From the NCBI GenBank assembly GCA_964406605.1, contig CAYOSF010000013.1, positions 39,248-103,247 of the forward strand: a stretch of DNA of 64,000 bases. The letters run 5' to 3'. The position numbers and the translations under genes were made by a program. Below the pieces are notes generated by a model. That model was not told where the DNA came from, searched no databases, and saw only the letters and a program-made list of their open reading frames with translations. Shown here one piece after another: positions 48,652 to 55,936 of the stretch (positions are counted from its first letter, which is position 1; each line of letters opens with the position of its first letter). This stretch comes from CAYOSF01 sp964406605 (lineage in GTDB: Bacteria; Chloroflexota; Dehalococcoidia; DSTF01; RBG-16-68-14).

Positions 48652-50031
48652 GTGAATAGCCGAGAGGATGAGCCACACGGGCGCGCGTCGTTCTCCTCCC
48701 TCGGACGCGGTGCGTCGCCGCCCCACAGCCCTCCGCTGAGGCGCGGGCGCCTACTCCTGATCCAACTGGCCGCAGCCAGCCTTATTATCATGTCGCTAAT
48801 GGGGGCGGTCATGACCTGGCGCCTCACTTCCTATCTGAGCGAAAGCGCGGTTCGCGAGGCTTCCCAGGAAACCCAGCAGGACCTCGTGCCGCGGGTGGCC
48901 TCCCGGTTGACTCAGGAGGACCTTACCACTCCCATGACCGGCCAACGCTACGCCGGTTTTCAGCGCTTCATGCAGGACAGCATCCTGTCGCACCGAACGA
49001 TTCGGGTGAGATTGTGGAGCAGCGAGGGCGTGGTGATCTACTCGGACGATGCGGGTGAGGTTGGCACGAGCCGGGCCGTCGAAGGTAATCTGGCGGAAGC
49101 CCTGGCCGGCGACGCTGCCGCAAACCTGGGGACTGAGGACAGTCCCGAACTGGAGGAACAGGGAGAAGTGCTGGAAGTCTACGCTCCTATCGTTCTGCCC
49201 GGCTCAGAGGAGGTGGCCGGCGCGCTGGAGGTCTATGAGGACGCCACGAACCTTTCCCACTATCTGTCGGCCATGCGTTACTCGATATTCGCCGGCCTGG
49301 GGATGGGACTGGCCGTCTACTTCGTGTTGCTCTTCGTGGTAGTGCGGAGCGGGCTTCGAGCAATCGGGCGGCTACAGGAGAAGGAAGCCAGCGAGACGCT
49401 CGCACAGGAGACGGTCCGCGCCGTCGTCGCGGCCCTCGACCTGCGCGACTCGGAGACCGAGGACCACGCGGCACGGGTGTCCGAGATGTCGGTCGCGACT
49501 GCCCACCAGATGGGCCTTGCGCCTTCGGAATTGAACCAGATCGAGATCGGCGCACTCCTGCACGACGTAGGCAAGATCGGCGTGCCGGACAAGGTGCTGC
49601 TCAAGCCGGGACCGCTGACGGAGAACGAGTGGGTAAGCATGCGCCGTCATCCTGACCTGGGGTACAGGATGCTGCAGGACTTCCCCAGCCTCACGCTCGC
49701 CGCGGAGCTGGTCCGCGCCCACCACGAGAACTTTGACGGGAGCGGCTATCCGCACGGTCTGGCCGGAGAGGCCATCCCACTGCCCGCGCGCGTCTTCGCC
49801 GTGGCGGACGCCTATGACGCGATGACCTCCGACCGCCCGTACCGCCGTGCCCGCTCCCATCGCGCGGCCCTCATCGAGCTTCGTCGCTTCGCCGGAAGCC
49901 AGTTTGACCCAGATGTCGTCGGCGCGTTTCTCGCGGTTGCCGATCGCTTCGCGCGCCCGGACGCTGCGGATGCGGCCACGGAGGACTCGGAGAGCGCCGA
50001 GGACGACGTCGGCGCCGCCCGAGCCGCCTGA
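48652..50031 (+). CDS. Membrane HD-GYP domain phosphodiesterase
   Basis: 459 residues from GTG 48652. Two membrane helices (about 35-58 and 203-228) enclose an extracytoplasmic sensor region of about 145 residues. The cytoplasmic HD-GYP domain (about 245-435) contains ALDLRDSETEDHAARVSEM, LLHDVGKIGVPDKVLLKPGPL, HHENFDGSGYPHGLAG and VADAYDAMTSDRPYR. HD, HDxGK and GSGYP are intact, so c-di-GMP hydrolysis is expected. No HAMP or GGDEF is seen between the membrane and the catalytic domain. The C-terminus is acidic. The signal is unknown and the neighbours give no clue. Confidence 0.9.
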   Translation: MNSREDEPHGRASFSSLGRGASPPHSPPLRRGRLLLIQLAAASLIIMSLMGAVMTWRLTSYLSESAVREASQETQQDLVPRVASRLTQEDLTTPMTGQRYAGFQRFMQDSILSHRTIRVRLWSSEGVVIYSDDAGEVGTSRAVEGNLAEALAGDAAANLGTEDSPELEEQGEVLEVYAPIVLPGSEEVAGALEVYEDATNLSHYLSAMRYSIFAGLGMGLAVYFVLLFVVVRSGLRAIGRLQEKEASETLAQETVRAVVAALDLRDSETEDHAARVSEMSVATAHQMGLAPSELNQIEIGALLHDVGKIGVPDKVLLKPGPLTENEWVSMRRHPDLGYRMLQDFPSLTLAAELVRAHHENFDGSGYPHGLAGEAIPLPARVFAVADAYDAMTSDRPYRRARSHRAALIELRRFAGSQFDPDVVGAFLAVADRFARPDAADAATEDSESAEDDVGAARAA

Positions 50032-50076
50032 CGGGGCTTCTTGAGAGCCGGCCCTTGGACTCCCTAGACTTGGGCT

Positions 50077-50466
50077 ATGGAGGGCTATTCCGAAACCGTC
50101 ATGGATCACTTCGAGCGGCCTCGCAACTCCGGCGTGCTGGAGGACGCCAACGCCGTCGGCTACATGACCAACCCGGTGTGCGGCGATACGCTGCTGCTCA
50201 TGCTCCGCGTCGAGGGCGAACGGGTGGAAGACGTGCGCTGGCAGTCGGAGGGCTGCGCCGCCTCGATCGCGGCCGCCAGCATGATGAGCGAGCTGGTGCG
50301 GGAGAAGCCGCTGGCCGAGCTGGACGCCCTCACCCGCGAGCGGATCGTCGACGCGCTGGGCGGCCTACCGTCGAGCAAGCTGCACGCCTCGGTGCTGGCG
50401 GCGGACGCGCTGCGGCAGGCGATAGAGGAATACCGGCGGAAGCAGAGCACGGACGCCGCACATTAG
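50077..50466 (+). CDS. IscU/NifU-N-like Fe-S scaffold lacking the third cysteine
   Basis: 129 residues, IscU length. C35 (NPVCGDT), D37 and C60 (EGCAAS) are the first two cysteines and the conserved Asp of the cluster site. At the third site the sequence is KLHASVLAADAL: H103 is present, but the cysteine (C106 in E. coli IscU) is alanine (codon GCC at 50386-50388). That residue accepts persulphide sulphur and ligates the cluster, so a classical scaffold function is in doubt. No IscS/SufS gene is adjacent. TAGACT lies about 14 bp before the ATG, suggesting a leaderless transcript. Confidence 0.85.
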   Translation: MEGYSETVMDHFERPRNSGVLEDANAVGYMTNPVCGDTLLLMLRVEGERVEDVRWQSEGCAASIAAASMMSELVREKPLAELDALTRERIVDALGGLPSSKLHASVLAADALRQAIEEYRRKQSTDAAH

Positions 50467-50687
50467 GCTCCGGTTCTCGTTCCTGGCCTTGATCTCCCAT
50501 CGCTCCTGACGCATAATCACCCCACGGCTGCCTGGCGGCCCGCTCGACCCGAGAACGGCCGTCCGGCGTTGCTCAAGGACGTTTGCGTATGGCGCTGGCA
50601 AAGGCCACGCCTGAGCCGTAGTCGCCGACGACAAGTCACATGGAGGCAGGCAATTCCTGAGAGGGCCAAGAGCAAAGTGGCAAGCGC

Positions 50688-50885
50688 ATGCTGCGCTTCC
50701 TGCAACGGAAGGGTTGGTGGATAGAACGCATCCACGGCTCTCATCACATCTTGCACCACGAAGCACATCCAAACGTCACACTCACGGTGGCCGTCCACGG
50801 CAGAAAGACGATGCCAGCCAGAGCCATCGTTGCTACCTTGAAGGCAGCTTCCATAACAAACGAGGAGTTCAACAGGGAGGCGTAG
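50688..50885 (+). CDS. hicA: HicA-type toxin
   Basis: 65 residues. The dsRNA-binding-like fold is shown by LRFLQRKGWWIERIHGSHHIL, with the catalytic His in GSHHI, and by the C-terminal TMPARAIVATLKAASITNEEF. HicA is an mRNA interferase. The codons before the ATG read EQSGKR, so the usual SGK helix start is encoded upstream of the first ATG after a TGA; the true N-terminus may have been lost. Followed 4 bp later by the HicB gene. Confidence 0.85.
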   Translation: MLRFLQRKGWWIERIHGSHHILHHEAHPNVTLTVAVHGRKTMPARAIVATLKAASITNEEFNREA

Positions 50886-50889
50886 AGCA

Positions 50890-51105
50890 GTGGAGTATCA
50901 GATCATCCTCACCAAAGAGGGGAAGAAGTGGACGGCAGAGGTGCCTGCCCTCCCTGGCTGCGTGACATGGGGGACCAGTAAGGAAGAGGCGCTGCTCATG
51001 GCGCACGAGGCGATTGAAGGCTGGCTCGCAAGCCGAAAGCGTTTGGGCAAGGCCGTTCCCCGCACAGGACCAAGCGTGGAACTCGCAAAGGTAAGTGTCG
51101 GCTGA
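50890..51105 (+). CDS. hicB: HicB-type antitoxin
   Basis: 71 residues from GTG 50890. The pattern YQIILTKEGKKWTAEVPALPGCVTWGTSKEEALLMAHEAIEGWL is the HicB partial RNase H-like fold (E-x-P-x-L-P-G-C). No C-terminal DNA-binding domain is present, so autoregulation by this protein alone is unlikely. It neutralises the HicA toxin encoded 4 bp upstream. The comM fragment begins 4 bp after its stop. Confidence 0.88.
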   Translation: MEYQIILTKEGKKWTAEVPALPGCVTWGTSKEEALLMAHEAIEGWLASRKRLGKAVPRTGPSVELAKVSVG

Positions 51106-51109
51106 GCCT

Positions 51110-51473
51110 ATGGCGCTGGCGAAGGTGCTCTCGTGTGCGGTCGTCGGCCTCGATGGCGAACTCGTCGAGGTCGAGGTGGACATCGCCAAAGGACATGCCC
51201 GCCTTCGCCATCGTCGGCCTGCCGGACGCGACCGTGCAGGAAGCCAAGGAGCGCGTTCGGTCCGCCATACGGAACTCCGGCTTCCCCTTCCCTAACCGCC
51301 GGATCACGGTGAACCTCGCCCCGGCCGACATCCGCAAGGGGGGACCGGCGTACGACCTGCCCATCGCCGCGGGCGTCCTCATCGCCTCGCAGCAGGTCGT
51401 CGCCGACATCGACCGCACCATCTTTCTGGGCGAGCTGGCGCTGGACGGCGCCGTCCGCCACGCCCACGGCTAG
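51110..51473 (+). pseudogene. Broken 5' part of a second comM (YifB) gene
   Basis: Aligns over its full length to the first ~360 bp of the intact comM at 54045. The N-terminus MALAKVLSCAVVGLDGELVEVEVDIAKG is identical, then one extra A (51193) shifts the frame; the next frame continues PAFAIVGLPDATVQEAKERV. Similarity stops at 51470 in a TAG. About 19 of 275 compared bases differ, nearly all at third codon positions, so the copy was under selection until recently. Confidence 0.88.
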
Positions 51474-51533
51474 GCCACGCAGTTCGACGCAGCCATCAGG
51501 TGCTCGTGCTTCGGCACCTTCCTGATCTGGTAC

Positions 51534-51563
51534 TTGACGGGCCCTCTCCAATCCAGCTAGCAT
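51534..51563 (+). promoter_or_regulatory. Promoter of the dockerin serine hydrolase gene
   Basis: TTGACG (51534-51539), 18-bp spacer, TAGCAT (51558-51563), 42 bp before the ATG; GAAAGGA is the ribosome-binding site. Confidence 0.6.
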
Positions 51564-51605
51564 GAGCACCTCTAAGAGCAGTGCATAGGGCGAAAGGACA
51601 GCACC

Positions 51606-53642
51606 ATGCGCCGCAACCTCCTGATTGCCATCGTATGCATAGTGGTTCTCAGTGTCTCCCTCATTGGGAGCGAAGCAGAGGCCACCACGCAGGTGCGATC
51701 GCAGAGCGACCCTACTAGCTGGTGGTGGTACTACGGCCAAACGCCCGCGCAAGTCACGGACCTGACTAACGACAACGGAGCGCGCATCGTCGACATCGAG
51801 GTGCAAGACACCTCACCAACTCTGCGCTTCGCCGTCGCTCTGGTGCGGAACCAGGGCGCCTATGCCAGCGCCTGGTGGTGGTACTACGGGCTTACTGCCC
51901 AGCAAGTGAGCGACAACCTGAGCGCCCACAACGCCCGGCTCATCGACCTTGAGCCCTACCGTGTAGACGGCCAGCTTCGCTTCGCCGCCGTGATGATCGC
52001 GAACACAGGCGCCCAGGCCAAGGCCTGGTGGTGGTACTACGGCCTCACTGCCGGACAAGTGAGCGACAACCTGAGCGCCAACAACGCCCGGCTGATCGAT
52101 CTGGACACCTACGGTACCGGGGCGGACCGCCGCTACACGGCGGTAATGATTTCGAACACGGGCGTGAACGGCAAGGCCTGGTGGTGGTACTACGGCCAAA
52201 CGCCGCAGCAGATCTCCGACCTGCTGAGCACAAACAACGCCCGACTGATTGACATTGACCAGCAGGATCCCAGCGCCGGCACCTTCAACGTGATCATGGA
52301 GGCCTGCCCCTGTCCGCTCTGGTGGTGGTACTACGGCGTGACCGAGGCACAGGTGAACCAGCTCGCCGCCCAAAACGGCGCGCGCATCGTGGACGTGGAA
52401 ACGTACCTCGTTGGCGGCCAGCGCCGGTTTGCCGTGGTGATGATCAACAACTCGAACGCGATCACGAGCCGTGTCGGGCAGTTGCTGCGCACCGGCACGG
52501 ACGGCGCGGTCGGTCTTTACCTGAAGGAAGTGGGCGGACCCGTGCTGGCGGCACTCCAGGAGCGCCGCATCTTTGAGCCGGCGAGCACGATCAAGGCACT
52601 GCTCCTCCTCCACGCGATGCAGCAGGTACAGGCTGGGAACGCCGCGCTCACAGATCAGATCGTCATGTATCCCGACACCGGCTGTCCCACGGGTGCGCCT
52701 CTCGGCACTAGCCAGTCCCTCCAGACGGCGCTAGCTGGGATGATGCAGTTCTCCAACAATGCTCAGACTCGGGCGGTGGGTGATACCTTCGGCTTCGCGA
52801 ACATTAACGCAACCGCGGACGCCATCGGCATGATCGATACGCAGATCAACCAGACGGTTCTCGGCTGCGGGACGCCACCCTTCAACGACCTCACGCTCGT
52901 CGACATCGGGCTCCTGTACGAAGGCGTCGCCGATGGAACGCTGCTCAACGCGGCGAACCGAAACACCTTCTTCTCGCTGATGGCGGGTCAGAAGATGTTC
53001 CAGTCGCAAGGGTTCGACTTCGTGGGCATCTGGGAAGACATCCAGGACATCGTAGACGAGGAATCCCCCGGCAGCTTGAGCGCGGCGCAGAAGCAGGCCT
53101 TCCTCGATCAGATGGGCGAAAACGCCAAGGCCGGGGGCTATACCACTTGTCCCAGGACCGGGCCGTGCTCGGTTGCCGCAGACCTTGTCGAGTACCGGTC
53201 CCTCGGCGCCTGGGCGCGCGTCCCGTTCTGTCAGGGCTCTACTGTGGTGCCCCGGGAGTACGTCTTCGGGTTCTTCATCGACGAGGCAACGGACCGGGAC
53301 AATGCCGACGACACCTTCGCCAACGTCCGAGCCGAACTGCTGCGCGAGCAGATCCGGGACGCGCTGAGCGGTTGGGCGAGTTGCAGCACCACGCCGACCC
53401 AGCCGCCAGCGCCGACGGCCACACCGACGGCAACGTCTTCGGGGCTGTCCGGGGACGCGAACTGCGACGGCATGGTGAACAGCGTCGACGCCGCCCTGAT
53501 ACTCCAGCTCAGCGCAGGACTGATCGGTTCCGTCGGCTGCCCAGGGAACGCGGACGTGAGCGGTGACGGCTTGACCAACGCCATTGATGCCGCACTGATC
53601 CTGCAGGTCACGGCGGGTCTGATACCCAGTCTGCCGCCGTAG
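51606..53642 (+). CDS. Secreted serine hydrolase (beta-lactamase fold) with WWWYYG repeats and dockerin
   Basis: 678 residues. A signal peptide covers about 5-26. Five copies of a 47-51-residue repeat, each with WWWYYG and (A/G)R(L/I)(I/V)D, span 38-285; they resemble the bacterial tandem-repeat/polyglycine-hydrolase structural repeat. Next is a class A beta-lactamase-like domain (about 286-580) with nucleophile motif S327-TI-K330 (FEPASTIKALLLLHAM) and S383-N-N385 (MMQFSNNAQTRAV). A Pro/Thr linker leads to two dockerin repeats (GDANCDGMVNSVDAALILQ, NADVSGDGLTNAIDAALILQ). Probably an extracellular protease or esterase; the dockerin may attach it to the cohesin protein at 17389. It is inserted between fragments of a broken comM. 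Confidence 0.88.
   Translation: MRRNLLIAIVCIVVLSVSLIGSEAEATTQVRSQSDPTSWWWYYGQTPAQVTDLTNDNGARIVDIEVQDTSPTLRFAVALVRNQGAYASAWWWYYGLTAQQVSDNLSAHNARLIDLEPYRVDGQLRFAAVMIANTGAQAKAWWWYYGLTAGQVSDNLSANNARLIDLDTYGTGADRRYTAVMISNTGVNGKAWWWYYGQTPQQISDLLSTNNARLIDIDQQDPSAGTFNVIMEACPCPLWWWYYGVTEAQVNQLAAQNGARIVDVETYLVGGQRRFAVVMINNSNAITSRVGQLLRTGTDGAVGLYLKEVGGPVLAALQERRIFEPASTIKALLLLHAMQQVQAGNAALTDQIVMYPDTGCPTGAPLGTSQSLQTALAGMMQFSNNAQTRAVGDTFGFANINATADAIGMIDTQINQTVLGCGTPPFNDLTLVDIGLLYEGVADGTLLNAANRNTFFSLMAGQKMFQSQGFDFVGIWEDIQDIVDEESPGSLSAAQKQAFLDQMGENAKAGGYTTCPRTGPCSVAADLVEYRSLGAWARVPFCQGSTVVPREYVFGFFIDEATDRDNADDTFANVRAELLREQIRDALSGWASCSTTPTQPPAPTATPTATSSGLSGDANCDGMVNSVDAALILQLSAGLIGSVGCPGNADVSGDGLTNAIDAALILQVTAGLIPSLPP
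51720..52460 (+). repeat. Five tandem WWWYYG-coding repeats
   Basis: The string TGGTGGTGGTACTACGG occurs at 51720, 51873, 52026, 52179 and 52320. The first four are exactly 153 bp apart; the last is 141 bp on. The middle copies are the most alike at DNA level, indicating recent expansion or gene conversion. Confidence 0.9.
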
Positions 53643-53678
53643 GAACCGCCGTCCGGCAGGCCCCCCGTCGGCTCGCAC

Positions 53679-53767
53679 ATGCTCATTGCCAAGCCGCCGG
53701 GAGCCGGCAAGACGCCGCTCGCCCGGGCGCTGCCTCCGCTGTCTCATGGTCCGCCCGCACCGGCCGA
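53679..53767 (+). pseudogene. Internal comM fragment (Walker A region)
   Basis: Reads LIAKPPGAGKTPLARALP, matching LMTGPPGAGKTLLARALP of intact comM at about 54696. It has no start and no continuation. With the 5' fragment at 51110 it brackets the dockerin hydrolase gene, so both pieces probably come from one ancestral comM copy. Confidence 0.75.
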
Positions 53768-53770
53768 GGC

Positions 53771-54044
53771 GCGCTATGTGTCCTCATCACCCTCCGCAGC
53801 GTGTTACCAGGTGGCACACGTTGCCCTCCGCTCGTCCCACCATCCCTCCCACCCCATGATCATCCCACGGCCGGCTGGCAGCCCATCCACCGCTTGCAGA
53901 ACAGCCTCGGCTGTGGCATAACAGAACCTGGCATGCTCTGATAGTAAGGGGGTAAATGAGCATGTGTGTAGGCAATAAAATGGCGTTTCTGCGAAACAGT
54001 TTCCCGCAACCTCGACCGCCCCGTAGCTGAACACGGAGCCACGT
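53771..54044. other. Intergenic leader of comM
   Basis: No gene is seen. The stretch contains an AT-richer pocket at 53930-54000, an inverted repeat CATGCTC (53932) / GAGCATG (53958) and a GTTTC-TGC-GAAAC palindrome around 53988. A part near 53855-53893 loosely resembles 50508-50545, upstream of the HicA gene. Any of these could belong to the comM promoter region; nothing is certain. Confidence 0.3.
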
Positions 54045-55574
54045 ATGGCGCTGGCGAAGGTGCTCTCGTGTGCGGTCGTCGGCCTCGATGGCGAACTCGT
54101 CGAGGTGGAGGTGGACATCGCCAAAGGCATGCCCGCCTTCGCCATCGTCGGCCTGCCGGACGCGGCCGTACAGGAGGCCAAGGAGCGCGTCCGCTCCGCG
54201 ATACGGAACTCCGGCTTCCCGTTCCCCAACCGCCGCATCACGGTGAACCTCGCTCCGGCCGACATCCGTAAGGAGGGTCCGGCGTACGACCTGCCCATCG
54301 CCGTGGGCGTCCTCATCGCCTCGCAGCAGGTCGTCGCCGATGTCGACCGCACCATCTTCCTGGGCGAATTGGCGCTGGACGGCGCCGTCCGCCACGCCCA
54401 CGGCGTGCTCCCGATGGTGGGACTGGCCAAGGACCGCGGCATGGAGACCGCCTACGTGCCGGAAGCGGACGTGCGGGAAGCGGGCCTCATCGATGGCGTG
54501 CGCATCATCCCGGTGAGTAACCTGGCCCAGCTCATGGCGCATCTGAGCGGCGAGGAGCCGATCGCGGAGTTCGCGCGCGACGGACAGCCGCCCGCCACCT
54601 GCCGGCTCTGGGAGGGGACCGACTTCGGCGAGATCCGCGGGCAGGAGCACGTGAAGCGGGCGCTGGAGGTCGCAGCCGCGGGCGGCCACAACGTGCTCAT
54701 GACCGGCCCTCCGGGGGCAGGCAAGACACTGCTCGCCCGGGCGCTGCCCTCGATGCTGCCGGATATGGCGCCGGAGGAGGCGCTGGGCGTGACGAAGATC
54801 TACAGCGTGAGCGGCCTCCTGCCCTCAGAAACCCCCTTGATCACGCACCGCCCGTTCCGGGCGCCCCACCACACGATCTCCCACGCGGGGCTGGTCGGAG
54901 GCGGCCGGAGGCCGCGGCCGGGTGAGATCAGCCTCAGCCATCGAGGTGTCCTATTCTTGGACGAGCTGCCGGAATTCAGCCAGCAAGTGCTCGAAGTGCT
55001 GCGCCAGCCGATGGAGGACCGGGTGGTCACCATCGCGCGCGCCCAGTCGACGGTCACCTACCCGGCGAACTTCATGCTCGTGGCCGCGATGAACCCCTGT
55101 CCCTGCGGCTTCTACGGCGACTCGACGAAGGAATGCACCTGCTCGGAATCGACGGTGAGCCGGTACCAGAAGCGCATATCCGGCCCCTTGCTGGACCGCG
55201 TGGACATCTTCGTCGACGTCCCGCGGGTGGAGTACGAGAAGCTGGCCGCCGAGACGACGGGCGAGCCCTCCGCGGCGATACGGGAACGGGTGGAGCGCAC
55301 CCGGCAGGTGCAGGCGAAGCGCTTCGCCGGAAGCCGCCTGCTGTGCAACGCAGAGATGACGCCGGCGGAGGTACGACAGTACTGCCAGGCCGTCCTCGAC
55401 GAGCAGGCGCAGTCGTTGCTGCGGCTGGCCATGACCCAGCTCTCTCTGTCCGCCCGCGCCTTCCACCGCGTGCTGAAGCTCGCCCGCACCATTGCCGACA
55501 TGGCGGGCGAAGAGCGCATCGCCTCGGCTCACGTGGCGGAGGCGGTCCAGTACCGGCAGCGGGTGCGGGCCTGA
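54045..55574 (+). CDS. comM: ComM/YifB Mg-chelatase-like AAA+ ATPase
   Basis: 509 residues, normal length. An N-terminal S5-like domain (SCAVVGLDGELVEVEVDIAKG, then IVGLPDAAVQEAKERVRSAI) is followed by the AAA+ core with Walker A GPPGAGKTLLARALP, then FRAPHHTISHAGLVGGG, Walker B VLFLDELPEF and the C4 insertion MNPCPCGFYGDSTKECTCS. The C-terminal domain carries RxLKLARTIADMAG. ComM is a hexameric helicase that promotes branch migration during natural transformation. It is intact, while a partial second copy lies 2.9 kb upstream. comM is a known integration site for islands in Acinetobacter. Confidence 0.95.
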   Translation: MALAKVLSCAVVGLDGELVEVEVDIAKGMPAFAIVGLPDAAVQEAKERVRSAIRNSGFPFPNRRITVNLAPADIRKEGPAYDLPIAVGVLIASQQVVADVDRTIFLGELALDGAVRHAHGVLPMVGLAKDRGMETAYVPEADVREAGLIDGVRIIPVSNLAQLMAHLSGEEPIAEFARDGQPPATCRLWEGTDFGEIRGQEHVKRALEVAAAGGHNVLMTGPPGAGKTLLARALPSMLPDMAPEEALGVTKIYSVSGLLPSETPLITHRPFRAPHHTISHAGLVGGGRRPRPGEISLSHRGVLFLDELPEFSQQVLEVLRQPMEDRVVTIARAQSTVTYPANFMLVAAMNPCPCGFYGDSTKECTCSESTVSRYQKRISGPLLDRVDIFVDVPRVEYEKLAAETTGEPSAAIRERVERTRQVQAKRFAGSRLLCNAEMTPAEVRQYCQAVLDEQAQSLLRLAMTQLSLSARAFHRVLKLARTIADMAGEERIASAHVAEAVQYRQRVRA

Positions 55575-55746
55575 TCGCCGCCGCCCACGGATTGCGGGGC
55601 GGCTGAACCGATGGTGGCGAACCGGACAGCATCGCATGCTGCCCTCGTTCTCGCCTATCCTCGTCACTAGGCCGCCGGGGCAGGACAGGAGACGAACAGG
55701 GCTCATCCAGGTAGTCGTGGTCTTCAGGAATGTACATAACCTATCC

Positions 55747-55775
55747 TTGACATCGCTGACACTGATGCGTATGCT
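55747..55775 (+). promoter_or_regulatory. Promoter of first solute-binding protein gene
   Basis: TTGACA (55747-55752), 17-bp spacer, TATGCT (55770-55775). The ATG is 162 bp further on, giving a leader of about 155 nt. The leader shares CTCTGC-TCAG and GGTGGCGAAC with that of the second copy. Confidence 0.65.
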
Positions 55776-55936
55776 CTGCCTCAGGATGACACGGTGCCGG
55801 TGGCGAACGCGCCCGTAGCTTTCATGCGGAGCTGCGTGTGGTGCCCGGGGCCCTAGGGCGAGCGCGCTCGCAGCGGAGGTGGTGGGGGGACGTGTCCACG
55901 ACGCGGCCCCCGCCCGCGAAGCGAAGGAGGGGCAGC

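Noticed and set aside
51720..52460. Regular 153-bp repeats considered as a CRISPR-like array
   Set aside because: They are coding repeats within one open frame with no spacers.
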